Positions 1 through 9,103 of a stretch of DNA of 64,000 bases are shown piece by piece. A program made the position numbers and the translations under genes. The stretch lies in NCBI RefSeq assembly GCF_024518835.1, contig NZ_JANIGO010000003.1:62001-126000 (forward strand), in the 5' to 3' direction. Within the stretch, counting starts at the first letter, position 1; each line of letters begins with the position of its first letter. A model generated the notes under the pieces. That model ran no database searches and was not told where the DNA came from. It saw only the letters and a program-made list of their open reading frames with translations. This stretch comes from Limnobacter humi. Lineage in GTDB: Bacteria; Pseudomonadota; Gammaproteobacteria; Burkholderiales; Burkholderiaceae_B.

Positions 1-340
1 GATCTGGCGCATTGTAGTAACCAAAGGACACTGCATTGACGTCGTTGGTGAATGCATTGGGCAGGCGCGCGGAAAGGCTGGCACCACGGCCAAACCGAAT
101 GTGGTTAAACCATTCCGCGTTGAGCGACGTCAGGGTTTGTTCAATGTCCACGTCCCCCCGCACCGTGGTGTCGGTGCCCGATGGACTGGATGACCCAACC
201 GCATGCTGAACCACACCGGTCAGCCCGCCACGAACCAGCAACGGCGACGATGCGTCATCAACCTGCGCATGAACCAGCGAACAACACCCCAGCAGCAAGA
301 AGAAGCTGCCCCATCGTCTGTGTCCAAGTTGTTGCACCAT
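1..340 (-). CDS. Secreted protein, probably outer-membrane associated (3' end outside window)
   Basis: A minus-strand reading frame runs from an ATG at 340 off the left edge with no stop (113 codons visible). The N-terminus is a signal peptide: basic start, hydrophobic run FFLLLGCC, cleavage likely after LVHA. The mature part is polar, with short alternating hydrophobic stretches such as WFNHIRFGRGASLSARLP, which would fit an outer-membrane or surface protein. I do not recognise the family. It is transcribed divergently from the pentaheme cytochrome gene, with about 150 bp between the two start codons. Confidence 0.6.
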   Translation of the reverse strand, partial: MVQQLGHRRWGSFFLLLGCCSLVHAQVDDASSPLLVRGGLTGVVQHAVGSSSPSGTDTTVRGDVDIEQTLTSLNAEWFNHIRFGRGASLSARLPNAFTNDVNAVSFGYYNAPD

Positions 341-491
341 GGTGATTGAGGGAGATCGGTTTGAACAGATGTTGCCGATGATATTGAACAATCACCGGCA
401 GCGGCACAGTGTGGCGGTCGATGTCATGAAAAACTTGAACAGGGGGGTCAGCGTATACAATGGGGGCCCTGTCTCATTCAGAATCGCCGTC

Positions 492-2399
492 ATGCGCAGC
501 ATCGCTCTTGCCTTACTCCTCGTTGTCACGGTTGGCCCGGCCAAGGCCACTCCTCGAACGTTGACCGATGCGGAACTGAAGGACCGGGTGCAGGCTTGTA
601 TCCTTTGCCATGGCGAGCAGGGCCGCGCTGGACCCGATGGCTATTTTCCGCGAATTGCTGGCAAACCAGCCGGTTACCTGTACAACCAGTTGATTGCTTT
701 TCGCGACGGTGGGCGTGTACACGCTGCCATGAACAACATCGTGCAGCCACTGTCAAACGCAGCGTTGTGGGAAATGGCCAGCTACTTCTCGGCACAGCAC
801 CCACCCTACCCCAACCCGGCACCCAGCAAGGCATCCACCGCCGAACTGGAGCTGGGCAAACAGATTGTGACCCAAGGCTTGCCCGGCAAACAGGTGCCCG
901 CCTGCGTCAATTGCCACGCGGCAGGGTTGATGGGTGTTGAACCTTACACCCCGGGCCTGCTGGGCTTGCCCAGAGACTATTTGACCGCACAAATCGGCAA
1001 ATGGATGAATGGACAGCGGCATGCGGCAGAGCCCGATTGCATGGGTACCATCATCACGGCCCTGAGCAATCCAGAGATCAATGCAGCCACAGCCTACCTT
1101 GCTTCACGGCCAGTGCCCAAGGACACCACAGCAGCGCCGGCTGGCAGTGTGTCGTTTCCGATGGAATGCGGCACCCACACCCAAACCGCCAAACCCACCA
1201 CGCACACCGTGTCGCCAGAGCCTGTTGAGCTGTCGCTGTTGACTGAATCGGAAAAGCGCGGCGCTTACCTCGCCCGTGCAGGCAATTGCATGGGTTGCCA
1301 CACCAGCGAGCGCTCAAAACCCTACGCCGGCGGCAAGGGCATTCAGACCCCTTTTGGCATTGTGTATACCAGCAACTTGACACCAGCAGCCAATACCGGT
1401 TTGGGCAAGTGGACAGCCGACGATTTTTACAAGGCCATGCATGAGGGCATCTCGAAGAATGGTCATTATTTGTACCCGGCATTTCCATTCACCAGCTACA
1501 CCCGCATGACCCGACAGGATGTTCATGACCTTTATCAGTACTTGCGTCGCATCAAGCCTGTGGAGCAAGCCACACCCAAAGCGCAGATGACATTTCCATT
1601 CAAACAGCGGCAGTTGATGACGGTGTGGCGAGCCCTCTATTTTCGGGGCGGAGAATACACCCCGGACCCCCGACAAACCGCGCAATGGAACCGCGGCGCT
1701 TATCTGGTCAACGGACCTGGCCATTGTGCGGCCTGCCATACACCCCGCAATTCGCTGGGTGGTTTGAAATCCGATCAACATCTTGGTGGTGGCACCATTC
1801 CAGTTCTCAATTGGTTTGCACCGGCACTGAATGCACACCCCAGAGATGGTCTCGGTCAGTGGTCCATCAGTGATCTGGTCGACTATTTGGGGAGCGGAAA
1901 AAACAGGGACAGGGCTGTGACCGGTCCCATGTCCGAGGTGGTGGCCCACAGTCTGCAGTTTCTGAATCGCACTGACCTGGAGGCCATGGCGGTGTATTTG
2001 AAATCATTGCCAGCGCAATCGCCCGATGAAAAATCCAACACCGTTGTGGCGCGCCAAAACCTGGAACCGTTGCTGCGCAAAGGCGAAACGGTTTACCAAC
2101 AACACTGTGTGGATTGCCATGGCTCGCAGGGAGAAGGAAAAACCGGCGCGTACCCACGGCTGGCAGGCAACAGTGGCGTGATTGCGCCCAACCCGGCCAA
2201 TGCTATCCGAATGGTCTTGAATGGTGGGTTTTCACCCAGCACGCGTGACAACCCGGTGCCCCATGGCATGCCCCCCTACCGGGGCGAGCTCAGTGATGCG
2301 GATGTGGCTGCGGTGGTGAGTTATGTGCGGCAAAGTTGGGGCAATTCTGCCTCAGCCGTGTCCGGCAGTGAGGTTAACCGACTGCGCAGTGTTCAGTGA
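492..2399 (+). CDS. Pentaheme cytochrome c (c4-like diheme part fused to a triheme dehydrogenase-type cytochrome subunit)
   Basis: Periplasmic electron carrier of 635 residues. An in-frame ATG exists at 339, but the ATG at 492 is preferred because a clear signal peptide follows it (MRSIALALLLVVTVGPAKA). Five CXXCH heme sites are visible, at about residues 36 (CILCH), 138 (CVNCH), 266 (CMGCH), 412 (CAACH) and 539 (CVDCH). The first two lie in a cytochrome c4-like diheme unit. The last three lie in a region like the triheme cytochrome subunits of membrane alcohol/gluconate/aldehyde dehydrogenases. No dehydrogenase subunit is adjacent, so the electron donor is unknown. The last 26 bp overlap the 3' end of bfd, tail to tail. 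Confidence 0.88.
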   Translation: MRSIALALLLVVTVGPAKATPRTLTDAELKDRVQACILCHGEQGRAGPDGYFPRIAGKPAGYLYNQLIAFRDGGRVHAAMNNIVQPLSNAALWEMASYFSAQHPPYPNPAPSKASTAELELGKQIVTQGLPGKQVPACVNCHAAGLMGVEPYTPGLLGLPRDYLTAQIGKWMNGQRHAAEPDCMGTIITALSNPEINAATAYLASRPVPKDTTAAPAGSVSFPMECGTHTQTAKPTTHTVSPEPVELSLLTESEKRGAYLARAGNCMGCHTSERSKPYAGGKGIQTPFGIVYTSNLTPAANTGLGKWTADDFYKAMHEGISKNGHYLYPAFPFTSYTRMTRQDVHDLYQYLRRIKPVEQATPKAQMTFPFKQRQLMTVWRALYFRGGEYTPDPRQTAQWNRGAYLVNGPGHCAACHTPRNSLGGLKSDQHLGGGTIPVLNWFAPALNAHPRDGLGQWSISDLVDYLGSGKNRDRAVTGPMSEVVAHSLQFLNRTDLEAMAVYLKSLPAQSPDEKSNTVVARQNLEPLLRKGETVYQQHCVDCHGSQGEGKTGAYPRLAGNSGVIAPNPANAIRMVLNGGFSPSTRDNPVPHGMPPYRGELSDADVAAVVSYVRQSWGNSASAVSGSEVNRLRSVQ

Positions 2400-2592
2400 G
2401 GGCTTTGGCCTGAACCACCGCGGCATGGGCCTGGAGTTCAGCCTGGCAATGCCCACGGCATTGACCGCAACCAGAGCAAGCACCTGTTTTCATGGTGATG
2501 TCGTCCACCGACTGGCACCCTTCACGCACGGCTTGGGCAATCGCTCGGTCACTCACGTTGGCACAAATACAGACAATCACGGTAGGCTCCAC
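2374..2592 (-). CDS. bfd: Bacterioferritin-associated ferredoxin
   Basis: A 72-residue [2Fe-2S] ferredoxin of the Bfd family. In characterised members it reduces heme in bacterioferritin so that stored iron is released. The four cluster cysteines are visible in the BFD-type arrangement CIC near residue 8 and CSGCGQC near residue 39. It lies just downstream of bfr on the same strand, with a Fur-box-like sequence directly upstream (2612-2630), so iron-starvation induction is likely. Length and motif order are normal for the family. Confidence 0.92.
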   Translation of the reverse strand: MEPTVIVCICANVSDRAIAQAVREGCQSVDDITMKTGACSGCGQCRGHCQAELQAHAAVVQAKALTEHCAVG

Positions 2593-2611
2593 TGGGGGAA
2601 TTTGATTAAAT

Positions 2612-2630
2612 AATAATGATTCGCATTACT
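2612..2630. promoter_or_regulatory. Putative Fur box upstream of bfd
   Basis: The 19-bp sequence AATAATGATTCGCATTACT matches the dyad of the Fur consensus (GATAATGATAATCATTATC) at most positions. It lies about 20 bp upstream of the bfd start codon, where bound Fur would block transcription. Confidence 0.7.
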
Positions 2631-2672
2631 ATAATCAAGACCCCCAGTAGAGTTTTCTGTCAAATCCCGTGA

Positions 2673-3152
2673 TTAACTGCCCTGAACACCCATCATGGAC
2701 TGTTCAAAATTCTGCAACCCCACCCGATCAATCAAGCCCAGCTGGGTTTCCAGCCAATCGATGTGCTCTTCAGTGTCTTCCAGAATTTCCTTGAGCAAAT
2801 CGCGGGACACAAAATCTTTTTCAGCCTCGGCCGTGATGATGCCGTCCTTGATGGTGGCCTGCGCAGCGGTTTCCATTTTGAGGTCACTGTCCAGAATTTC
2901 CCGGGTGTTTTCACCAATCATCAATTTACCGAGGTCTTGCAAATTCGGCAGACCATCCAGCATGAGCACCCGTTCGATTAACTTGTCGGCATGCTTCATT
3001 TCCCCGATGGACTCCTCGTATTCCTTTTTCTTCAGCACCTCCAGCCCCCAATTTCCGAAAATCCGGGAATGAAGAAAATACTGATTAATGGCGGTCAATT
3101 CGTTTTTCAGTTGTGCATTGAGCGCGGCAATGACTTTGGCAGACCCTTTCAT
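2673..3152 (-). CDS. bfr: Bacterioferritin
   Basis: A 159-residue heme-containing ferritin that oxidises Fe(II) and stores Fe(III) in a 24-subunit shell. The frame opens further upstream (3215), but the family N-terminus is MKGSAKVIAALNAQLKNEL, so the ATG at 3152 is chosen; Glu18 then falls at its usual position. The heme-ligand Met is in GEMKHAD near residue 52, with the adjacent Glu and His of the ferroxidase centre. The later ligands lie in the EDTEEHIDWLE segment near residue 130. It is followed by bfd on the same strand, and an AT-rich palindrome (3248-3266) lies between it and tonB. Confidence 0.95.
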   Translation of the reverse strand: MKGSAKVIAALNAQLKNELTAINQYFLHSRIFGNWGLEVLKKKEYEESIGEMKHADKLIERVLMLDGLPNLQDLGKLMIGENTREILDSDLKMETAAQATIKDGIITAEAEKDFVSRDLLKEILEDTEEHIDWLETQLGLIDRVGLQNFEQSMMGVQGS

Positions 3153-3247
3153 GGCAATTCCTTGAATGTGGACAATCACGAATACACGAAGTGTACCGGC
3201 ATGCATGCGCCGCACACAAACACGATGTTGAGTACAGGCGAATTATT

Positions 3248-3266
3248 GCAAATGAGAATTATTTGC
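3248..3266. promoter_or_regulatory. Putative Fur box between bfr and tonB
   Basis: The 19-bp sequence GCAAATGAGAATTATTTGC is a near-palindromic Fur-type sequence, extended outward by ATT/AAT arms. It lies in the divergent region, about 95 bp before both the bfr and tonB start codons, and could control both. Confidence 0.7.
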
Positions 3267-3361
3267 AATATGATATGTGCCCTGTCGCGTTGAAATTGTT
3301 ACACTGACGCCGTGTTGCCTCGCGCACACGATTCCGAGCTGAACCCCGAATTGAAGTCTGT

Positions 3362-4060
3362 ATGCGTTTTGCACTGCCTGAAAAAACCATGCCACCTGCA
3401 CATCAAGCAGAGCCGCCACAAGCCCTGATTTTGGGCAGTGTGGTGCTGGTGCATCTGTTGGTATTGCTGTGGGTGGGGCGGCAGGTGCACATCGCGCAGC
3501 CCACCCTCACACAGCCCAGTGTAGAAGGCGTGCTGATTGCCATAGAACCTGCGCCCAAAGCGTCGGCAACACCTCAGCCTGCACCACCCAAGGACGTGGT
3601 GAAACCAAAACCCGCTGCAAAACCGGTCAAGCAGGAACAGCCAAAGCCAAGTACCCCCGCAATCGCGCCTGCGATTGCCCCAGAACCGGCACCGTTGACC
3701 GCAGCCACTGCACCTGCACAACCACAGGCTCAAGCCGTGAGCCCGAGTGCGCCACCACAGGACACACAAACCATTACCCCACCGCGCACCGATGCAGCGC
3801 ACCTGAACAATCCCCCCCCAGCGTACCCCGCCTTGTCGCGTCGCTTGGGTGAACAGGGCCGTGTGCTGGTGGATGTTTATATTTTGCCCGACGGCAGCGT
3901 GGGCGACCTGAAACTGAACAAGTCCAGCGGCTTTGGCCGTCTGGATGATGCAGCCATGACGGCCGTCAAGCAATGGAAATTCGTCCCCGCCAAACGCGGG
4001 GGTCAACCGATTGCATTCTGGTATGTGCAGCCGGTGTCATTTGTACTGAACAGCCATTAA
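3362..4060 (+). CDS. tonB: TonB energy-transducing protein
   Basis: A 232-residue inner-membrane-anchored protein that carries proton-motive energy from ExbB/ExbD to outer-membrane receptors. It has an N-terminal membrane anchor (about residues 22-42), then a long Pro/Lys/Ala-rich periplasmic spacer (about 55-145), and a C-terminal TonB domain starting near YPALSRRLGEQG and ending in WYVQPVSFVL. It is the first gene of a tonB-exbB-exbD run (21 bp to exbB) and has a Fur-like site upstream, which supports iron-responsive uptake. Confidence 0.93.
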   Translation: MRFALPEKTMPPAHQAEPPQALILGSVVLVHLLVLLWVGRQVHIAQPTLTQPSVEGVLIAIEPAPKASATPQPAPPKDVVKPKPAAKPVKQEQPKPSTPAIAPAIAPEPAPLTAATAPAQPQAQAVSPSAPPQDTQTITPPRTDAAHLNNPPPAYPALSRRLGEQGRVLVDVYILPDGSVGDLKLNKSSGFGRLDDAAMTAVKQWKFVPAKRGGQPIAFWYVQPVSFVLNSH

Positions 4061-4081
4061 ATTCAAGAAGGAAACCGTGGT

Positions 4082-4804
4082 ATGGATAGCAACCCTTACG
4101 GATTGGCAGCCATGTGGGCACAAGGCGATTGGGTCATCAAGGCCGTCGCTCTGGTCCTGTTGGTCATGTCGATTGCCTCATGGACCGTCATCGTGGCCCG
4201 CAGCCTGCGACTGATCAGCATCAAAAAAGCAGCTGCGGCAGTGGACCAGTTTTGGCACACCCACAGCTTTGCAGAAGGTTTGCAGGTGTTGGGAAAAGTC
4301 AGCGGAAACCCCTTTCTCAACCTCGCCATGGAGGCACAGGCTGCGGTCAACCACCACACCACCAACCAGGATGACCTGCATGGCCAGATGAACCTAGCCG
4401 ACTGGCTGAGCGAAGCCCTGCGAGGCGCCATGGACGACGCGGTGGAACGTTTGCAAGCCGGTCTGTCGATTTTGGCATCGGTGGGTTCTACTGCACCGTT
4501 TGTTGGATTGTTTGGCACGGTTTGGGGCATTTATCACGCCTTGGTGGGCATTGGAGTGTCTGGCCAGGCCAGCATTGACAAGGTTGCAGGCCCGGTGGGC
4601 GAAGCACTGATCATGACCGCCTTTGGTTTGGCAGTCGCCATCCCTGCCGTGCTGGGGTACAACGCCCTGACCCGAGGGAACAAGGGGGTGGTGGGTCGTC
4701 TGAACCGGTTTTCTCGCCAGTTGCATGCCTACTTCCTCACCGGCTCGCCGCTGAAAAAAGATTCAGCCGTGCGCACGGTTCCCCTGCAGCGGCAAGGCAA
4801 CTAA
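4082..4804 (+). CDS. exbB: ExbB/TolQ-family proton channel subunit
   Basis: A 240-residue member of the MotA/TolQ/ExbB family. One membrane helix lies near the N-terminus (about 18-38). Two more form the proton-conducting part after residue 135 (ILASVGSTAPFVGLFGTVWG and the EALIMTAFGLAVAIPAVLGY stretch). The motif STAPFVGLFGTVWGI is characteristic. It sits between tonB and exbD (19 bp to exbD), so ExbB rather than TolQ is the better name. Confidence 0.93.
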   Translation: MDSNPYGLAAMWAQGDWVIKAVALVLLVMSIASWTVIVARSLRLISIKKAAAAVDQFWHTHSFAEGLQVLGKVSGNPFLNLAMEAQAAVNHHTTNQDDLHGQMNLADWLSEALRGAMDDAVERLQAGLSILASVGSTAPFVGLFGTVWGIYHALVGIGVSGQASIDKVAGPVGEALIMTAFGLAVAIPAVLGYNALTRGNKGVVGRLNRFSRQLHAYFLTGSPLKKDSAVRTVPLQRQGN

Positions 4805-4823
4805 GGGAAAGGGAAACACAGCC

Positions 4824-5225
4824 ATGGCCATGAATGCCTACGATGACGATGAAATCAGTGAAATCAACATGACCCCTTTGGTCGATGTCATGTTGGTGCT
4901 GCTGATTATTTTCATGATTACCGTGCCGGTGATTACTCACTCCGTGAAGGTGGATCTGCCGCAGGCCAGCCAGCAACCCACAGACATCAAACCCGAGGTG
5001 GTAACCCTAACCGTGAAAAAGGACGGTGCACTGCTGTGGAATGACGATGCGCTGGACTTACCAGCGCTGGAAGGTCGACTGAAGGCAGCAGCCGCCCAAA
5101 CCACGCAACCGGAGTTGCGCATTCAAGGCGATCGCCATGTGGAGTACGAAAAGGTGGTGCAGGTGATGGCCGCCGCACAACGCGCCGGCCTTCAGAAACT
5201 GGGGTTCATCACGCAACCCCACTAA
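4824..5225 (+). CDS. exbD: ExbD/TolR-family biopolymer transport protein
   Basis: A 133-residue protein with one membrane helix and a periplasmic domain. The N-terminal signature EISEINMTPLVDVMLVLLII is present, including the membrane Asp that takes part in proton transfer in ExbD. It completes the tonB-exbB-exbD operon. The next gene (DUF6351) converges on it with only 16 bp between the stop codons, and I see no clear hairpin terminator in that gap. Confidence 0.93.
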   Translation: MAMNAYDDDEISEINMTPLVDVMLVLLIIFMITVPVITHSVKVDLPQASQQPTDIKPEVVTLTVKKDGALLWNDDALDLPALEGRLKAAAAQTTQPELRIQGDRHVEYEKVVQVMAAAQRAGLQKLGFITQPH

Positions 5226-5241
5226 GTATAGCGTGCTCCAA

Positions 5242-7842
5242 TCAGCGGAATGCCGCTGAATACCAGCCCTGCTGCGACAGGGCTGGACGCATTGGCAGGG
5301 GCGTACCCGCCACCACCTTTTCAGTGGCGGTGCCGTACTTCAGCCAGGTTTCCGTGCGGCGAACACCCACCGGCTCTTTCGTGAAGTCACACACACCTTG
5401 CGGGAAAATGGCTTTCACCTTGGCTGCAAAAGCGGCTGCATCGGTAATGGCGGGCACACCGGTGTAATCCTTTGCATCCACTGGTTTCAGTTGACACTTG
5501 TTGGTCAGTGTCTGGATGTTATCGCCCGCCACCGTGCGTGGCGTTCCAAACCGGGTTTGAAGAATCAGTTGCTGCAGATTGCTCAACGGGCCAGTCAGCT
5601 GGCCCGACTGCCCAGTCGGGTCATACGCTGAAAAATCAACGCCACACACCTGGTTGGCGACCGCATCAAAGATTTGACCGGCCTCCGGCGGTGGCGCTGG
5701 AACCTGGTTCGAGGCTGTTCCGGGTATCAACGGACGTGGGTAAAACAGGTTTCCGCTGAGCGGCACGAACGGACCATCCTGGGCATACAGGCTTTGGGCT
5801 GACAAGCACTTGTCCCGTGCAGCCGCCGGCTTGTCGGCCACCACTTTCTCAGCCAGGGGCTTGTTGCTGGTGTCGGCTTCAATGGCGCTCAGCCAACGGT
5901 CCATCACCAACAATGCTTCGGTGCTGTAGGTGCTGTCGCCCGCCAACACAATTTGGCCGAACCAGATCACCTGGTTGTTGAAGTGGCCTTGCTTCGCTTT
6001 CAGCCGGGCGCGCATTTGCCAGCTGTGGTAAGCATCATGAGCAATACCCGGGTCAGGTCCCCGCAGGTCGATGATGGGGATGGTGCTCAGGTTTTCCGCG
6101 GTATTGATGGCGCCGGTTTTGTAGGCATTCGAAATCGCGAACACATCGCCCAAGGTACGCTCGGGCTGACGTTTCACATCCACGCTGAAACCACCGATAT
6201 TCTTGTTCAAATCCAGGAACTGGTCAGGGGTAATCAAGCCCTGTTTCAAGGCACCCAAACCATACTGAACACCAATATTGTCCAGCGGAAGGCCGGTGAA
6301 GCCCCGTCCAATTTTTTTCTCATTGGCAGACCATCGTTCCGGTGGACGGGAGCCAAACTGGGTGTTCATGTAGTCAATCAAACCGCAGCGCAAACCACCA
6401 GGGTTGTTGACCGGGTCATATTGCGTGGCTGCGCCGCGCAGGCCAGGGCAATCGGCTTGTGTGGGGTACGCGCTGGGGAAAAACGCCAAGTCAGACACCA
6501 CCGGGTTCACAGGCAAATGCCCATACACAGCCGGATATTGAACAATCGGAATGAAGTTCCGGTTGTAGCTGGGAAACTGTGCAGAGTCTTCCTGCGGATT
6601 GGCACCCGGGTAGCGGTGACCAAAGTAGGTGTTCAGCAGGTTGTATTCCGCAAACTGGGTGGCCGTGGTCCACACATCCGGGTATGAGCACTGCACGATG
6701 ATGCCCTGGTAAATACCTGGGTAAGCATTGGCAATGTGCTGCTGGGCAATGGCACCGCCCGAGCACCCGGTGCCGATGGTATAACGCAACTCGCCGTACT
6801 GCTCGACAATGCGCTCCTTGGCCATCATCAGCGATTCGGCAGCGGTCACCAGGTTCACGTTGTGACCCAGGTTGGCCAGTGCGGTGGACAAGGTCACAAA
6901 GCCTCTCCCCAGGGCAACCGTGATGCTGTCACCCAGCACGAACTCCAGACCATCGGGCGCAGTGCCCGAAATATCTCCATTGGGCGGATTGCCGGGCCCA
7001 TAGGTCACGCCCACGTTGCCACCATGGTGAATCAACAGTTTGCGGTTCCACTGCGGCTGGGGTTTCCAGGGCTCCCAGCCATCCTTGGGGTTGTACAGCG
7101 ACATGATCTGGTATCGGTCGCGGTTTTGAAATCCACGCTCCACCCGCACAATAAACGGTAAGGTCACACCCGTTTCGGTGGTGGTGGTTGCAATCTCGGA
7201 GTCAGCCGGCGGGTTTTGCGGATCGTAAGGCAAGAAGGTGGGCGCAAACTCTTGTTTGGCAGGGTCAGACTTGGTCAACACATGCTGCAACTGGTTGGCT
7301 GGCAGATACTTGAAACTGTATTCGGCCGGCTGATCGCACTGAGCATTCATGGCCTTCTCATTGGTGCAGGTCCACGGTTGAACCTGAGGGCCAGAAAATA
7401 CCGGGCCACCGTTGGGGTGGTTCACCACGGTGGTCAACAGGTTTTTACCGCCCTTGAGTTTGGCCACAATCCGGGTTTCGCCCAGCGGAAGATTGTCCAC
7501 ACGGCCCATGTAACGGCCATTGCTGCGCAAGGCAAAACGGTCACTCACATCCACCGTGCCAGCCATCACCTTGACGCCCTGAAGGTCGGCTGGATCATCG
7601 GCTTTGATTTCCAGCAAGGCATCGCCCCCGCTGATCAGGTCAGACCGATTCGACAACACCAGTATGCCGGGAAAAAACTGCTCTTCCTGGGGTGTGGTGG
7701 GGCCACCTCCGCCACCATTTTCAGTGGGGGTGGTGGGTGTTCCGTTGCCAGACAAATTGGCGACAGATGAGCCGTCGCCCATGCAGGCTGACAGCAGGAT
7801 CAGGCTGCCCAGAGCCCAGGCGCGTGTGATGTGGTTTTTCAT
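5242..7842 (-). CDS. DUF6351 family lipoprotein (alpha/beta-hydrolase-like)
   Basis: An 866-residue exported lipoprotein. The N-terminus MKNHITRAWALGSLILLSAC ends in a lipobox (LLSAC), followed by a low-complexity Gly/Thr/Pro linker with a glycine run (about 30-52). The main body matches the DUF6351 type as I remember it, with an HHGGN segment and a nucleophile-elbow-like GTGCSGGA that would place Ser in an alpha/beta-hydrolase fold. The substrate is unknown. Tannase- or polyester-hydrolase-like activity is only a guess. It stands alone; modC lies upstream on the same strand with an 82-bp gap. Confidence 0.8.
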   Translation of the reverse strand: MKNHITRAWALGSLILLSACMGDGSSVANLSGNGTPTTPTENGGGGGPTTPQEEQFFPGILVLSNRSDLISGGDALLEIKADDPADLQGVKVMAGTVDVSDRFALRSNGRYMGRVDNLPLGETRIVAKLKGGKNLLTTVVNHPNGGPVFSGPQVQPWTCTNEKAMNAQCDQPAEYSFKYLPANQLQHVLTKSDPAKQEFAPTFLPYDPQNPPADSEIATTTTETGVTLPFIVRVERGFQNRDRYQIMSLYNPKDGWEPWKPQPQWNRKLLIHHGGNVGVTYGPGNPPNGDISGTAPDGLEFVLGDSITVALGRGFVTLSTALANLGHNVNLVTAAESLMMAKERIVEQYGELRYTIGTGCSGGAIAQQHIANAYPGIYQGIIVQCSYPDVWTTATQFAEYNLLNTYFGHRYPGANPQEDSAQFPSYNRNFIPIVQYPAVYGHLPVNPVVSDLAFFPSAYPTQADCPGLRGAATQYDPVNNPGGLRCGLIDYMNTQFGSRPPERWSANEKKIGRGFTGLPLDNIGVQYGLGALKQGLITPDQFLDLNKNIGGFSVDVKRQPERTLGDVFAISNAYKTGAINTAENLSTIPIIDLRGPDPGIAHDAYHSWQMRARLKAKQGHFNNQVIWFGQIVLAGDSTYSTEALLVMDRWLSAIEADTSNKPLAEKVVADKPAAARDKCLSAQSLYAQDGPFVPLSGNLFYPRPLIPGTASNQVPAPPPEAGQIFDAVANQVCGVDFSAYDPTGQSGQLTGPLSNLQQLILQTRFGTPRTVAGDNIQTLTNKCQLKPVDAKDYTGVPAITDAAAFAAKVKAIFPQGVCDFTKEPVGVRRTETWLKYGTATEKVVAGTPLPMRPALSQQGWYSAAFR

Positions 7843-7924
7843 ATTGTTGTGTGTGTGTGGGTTGTCTCCATGACGTGGTACTGAACATACCCAAAACCCG
7901 ATTCACATCAACAGTTTGCAAACG

Positions 7925-9103
7925 TCAATTCTTTGACACATCGACCAGGTTTTGGTCTGCTTTCTTGGGCATGATGTGGACGGACTGCAAATTCATGCTG
8001 ACCCACAGGGACTGCCCCCGGTGAAGGCCAGGCCGCTGGGGCCCGGACACCACCAAACGAAAACGCAAGCCGACATGCTCGGACAACCCCAACTCGACCA
8101 AACTGAGTTCACCCAAGTCCCGCAACTGCAACACCTCGACGGGAAACACCTCGACTGATGCATCGCCCAGGCGATGAACCGGCAGGGTGTGGTGCAGTTC
8201 CAGCGCATCGGGATGAACCACCCAGCTCACCGGAAAATTGGCGGGAATTTTCCCTTTGTCCAAAACCTGCAAAACTGGACCTGCCGCATCCAAGCCGTCG
8301 TCGGGCTTGCTCAACCATCGAAGTTGCCCACGGCCATCCGCTGGCCCTGGCCCCAGCCACACACCATGAAATCGGTTTTGAATACCCACCAGGTCTGCCA
8401 CGCGGGAATTTCGGGGGCGTTGATGAACTTCGGCTGGTGCGCCTTCCTGCAACACTTCACCGCCATCCAGCACCACCAGCTTGTCGCCCAGGTGACGGGC
8501 CTCCTGCAGGTCATGGGTCACCAACACCATCGGAATATTCAAAGCTTGGCGAAGATCAGCCAGCAGCCCGTACAGCGCCTGTCGGTTCATGGAGTCCACC
8601 GCTGAAAATGGCTCATCCAGCAACAGCAATTGTGGACGACGGGCCAGCGCACGGGCCATGGCCACTCGCTGCTGCTGCCCACCAGACAGTGCCGCTGGCT
8701 TGCGGTGAATTTCATCCCCCGTCAGCTTGACTCTGCCCAGCCATTCAATGGCGGCATGACGGCGCTGTGCCGGGCGCAGGTGCATCAACGCCAGCGCCAC
8801 ATTGTCAATGGCGGTGAGGTGTGGCATCAGCGCATAGTCTTGAAACACCAAACCCACGCGTCGTTCCTGGGGTGTCTTGAAAACGCCAGACTGCAGGTCC
8901 ATCCAGACCTCACCCTGCACCTGCATCAAACCGGAATCCGGGCGCATCAAACCCGCCATCACACGCAGCATGGAGGACTTGCCCGCACCCGATGGACCCA
9001 CCAACACGAGGAGTTCACCTGGCCGACAACTGAAAGCGCCCTTCAGGCGCATGGGATGAGCCTGGTTGACGTTCAGGACAAGGCCTTGCGGTGCATTGCT
9101 CAT
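7925..9103 (-). CDS. modC: Molybdate ABC transporter ATP-binding protein
   Basis: A 392-residue ATPase that powers molybdate import. It has Walker A GPSGAGKSS (about residue 36), the ABC signature LSGGQQQRVAMARAL and Walker B LLLLDEPFSAVD. A C-terminal extension of about 150 residues matches the TOBE/regulatory domain of ModC. It overlaps modB by 4 bp, so it is translationally coupled in modA-modB-modC order on the minus strand. The ATPase alone could fit other oxyanion or sulfate importers, but the ModA/ModB neighbours favour molybdate. Confidence 0.9.
   Translation of the reverse strand: MSNAPQGLVLNVNQAHPMRLKGAFSCRPGELLVLVGPSGAGKSSMLRVMAGLMRPDSGLMQVQGEVWMDLQSGVFKTPQERRVGLVFQDYALMPHLTAIDNVALALMHLRPAQRRHAAIEWLGRVKLTGDEIHRKPAALSGGQQQRVAMARALARRPQLLLLDEPFSAVDSMNRQALYGLLADLRQALNIPMVLVTHDLQEARHLGDKLVVLDGGEVLQEGAPAEVHQRPRNSRVADLVGIQNRFHGVWLGPGPADGRGQLRWLSKPDDGLDAAGPVLQVLDKGKIPANFPVSWVVHPDALELHHTLPVHRLGDASVEVFPVEVLQLRDLGELSLVELGLSEHVGLRFRLVVSGPQRPGLHRGQSLWVSMNLQSVHIMPKKADQNLVDVSKN

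Noticed and set aside
339-491. Upstream start (339) of the pentaheme cytochrome
   Set aside because: The signal peptide starts at 492; the extra 51 residues would bury it and have no secretion features.
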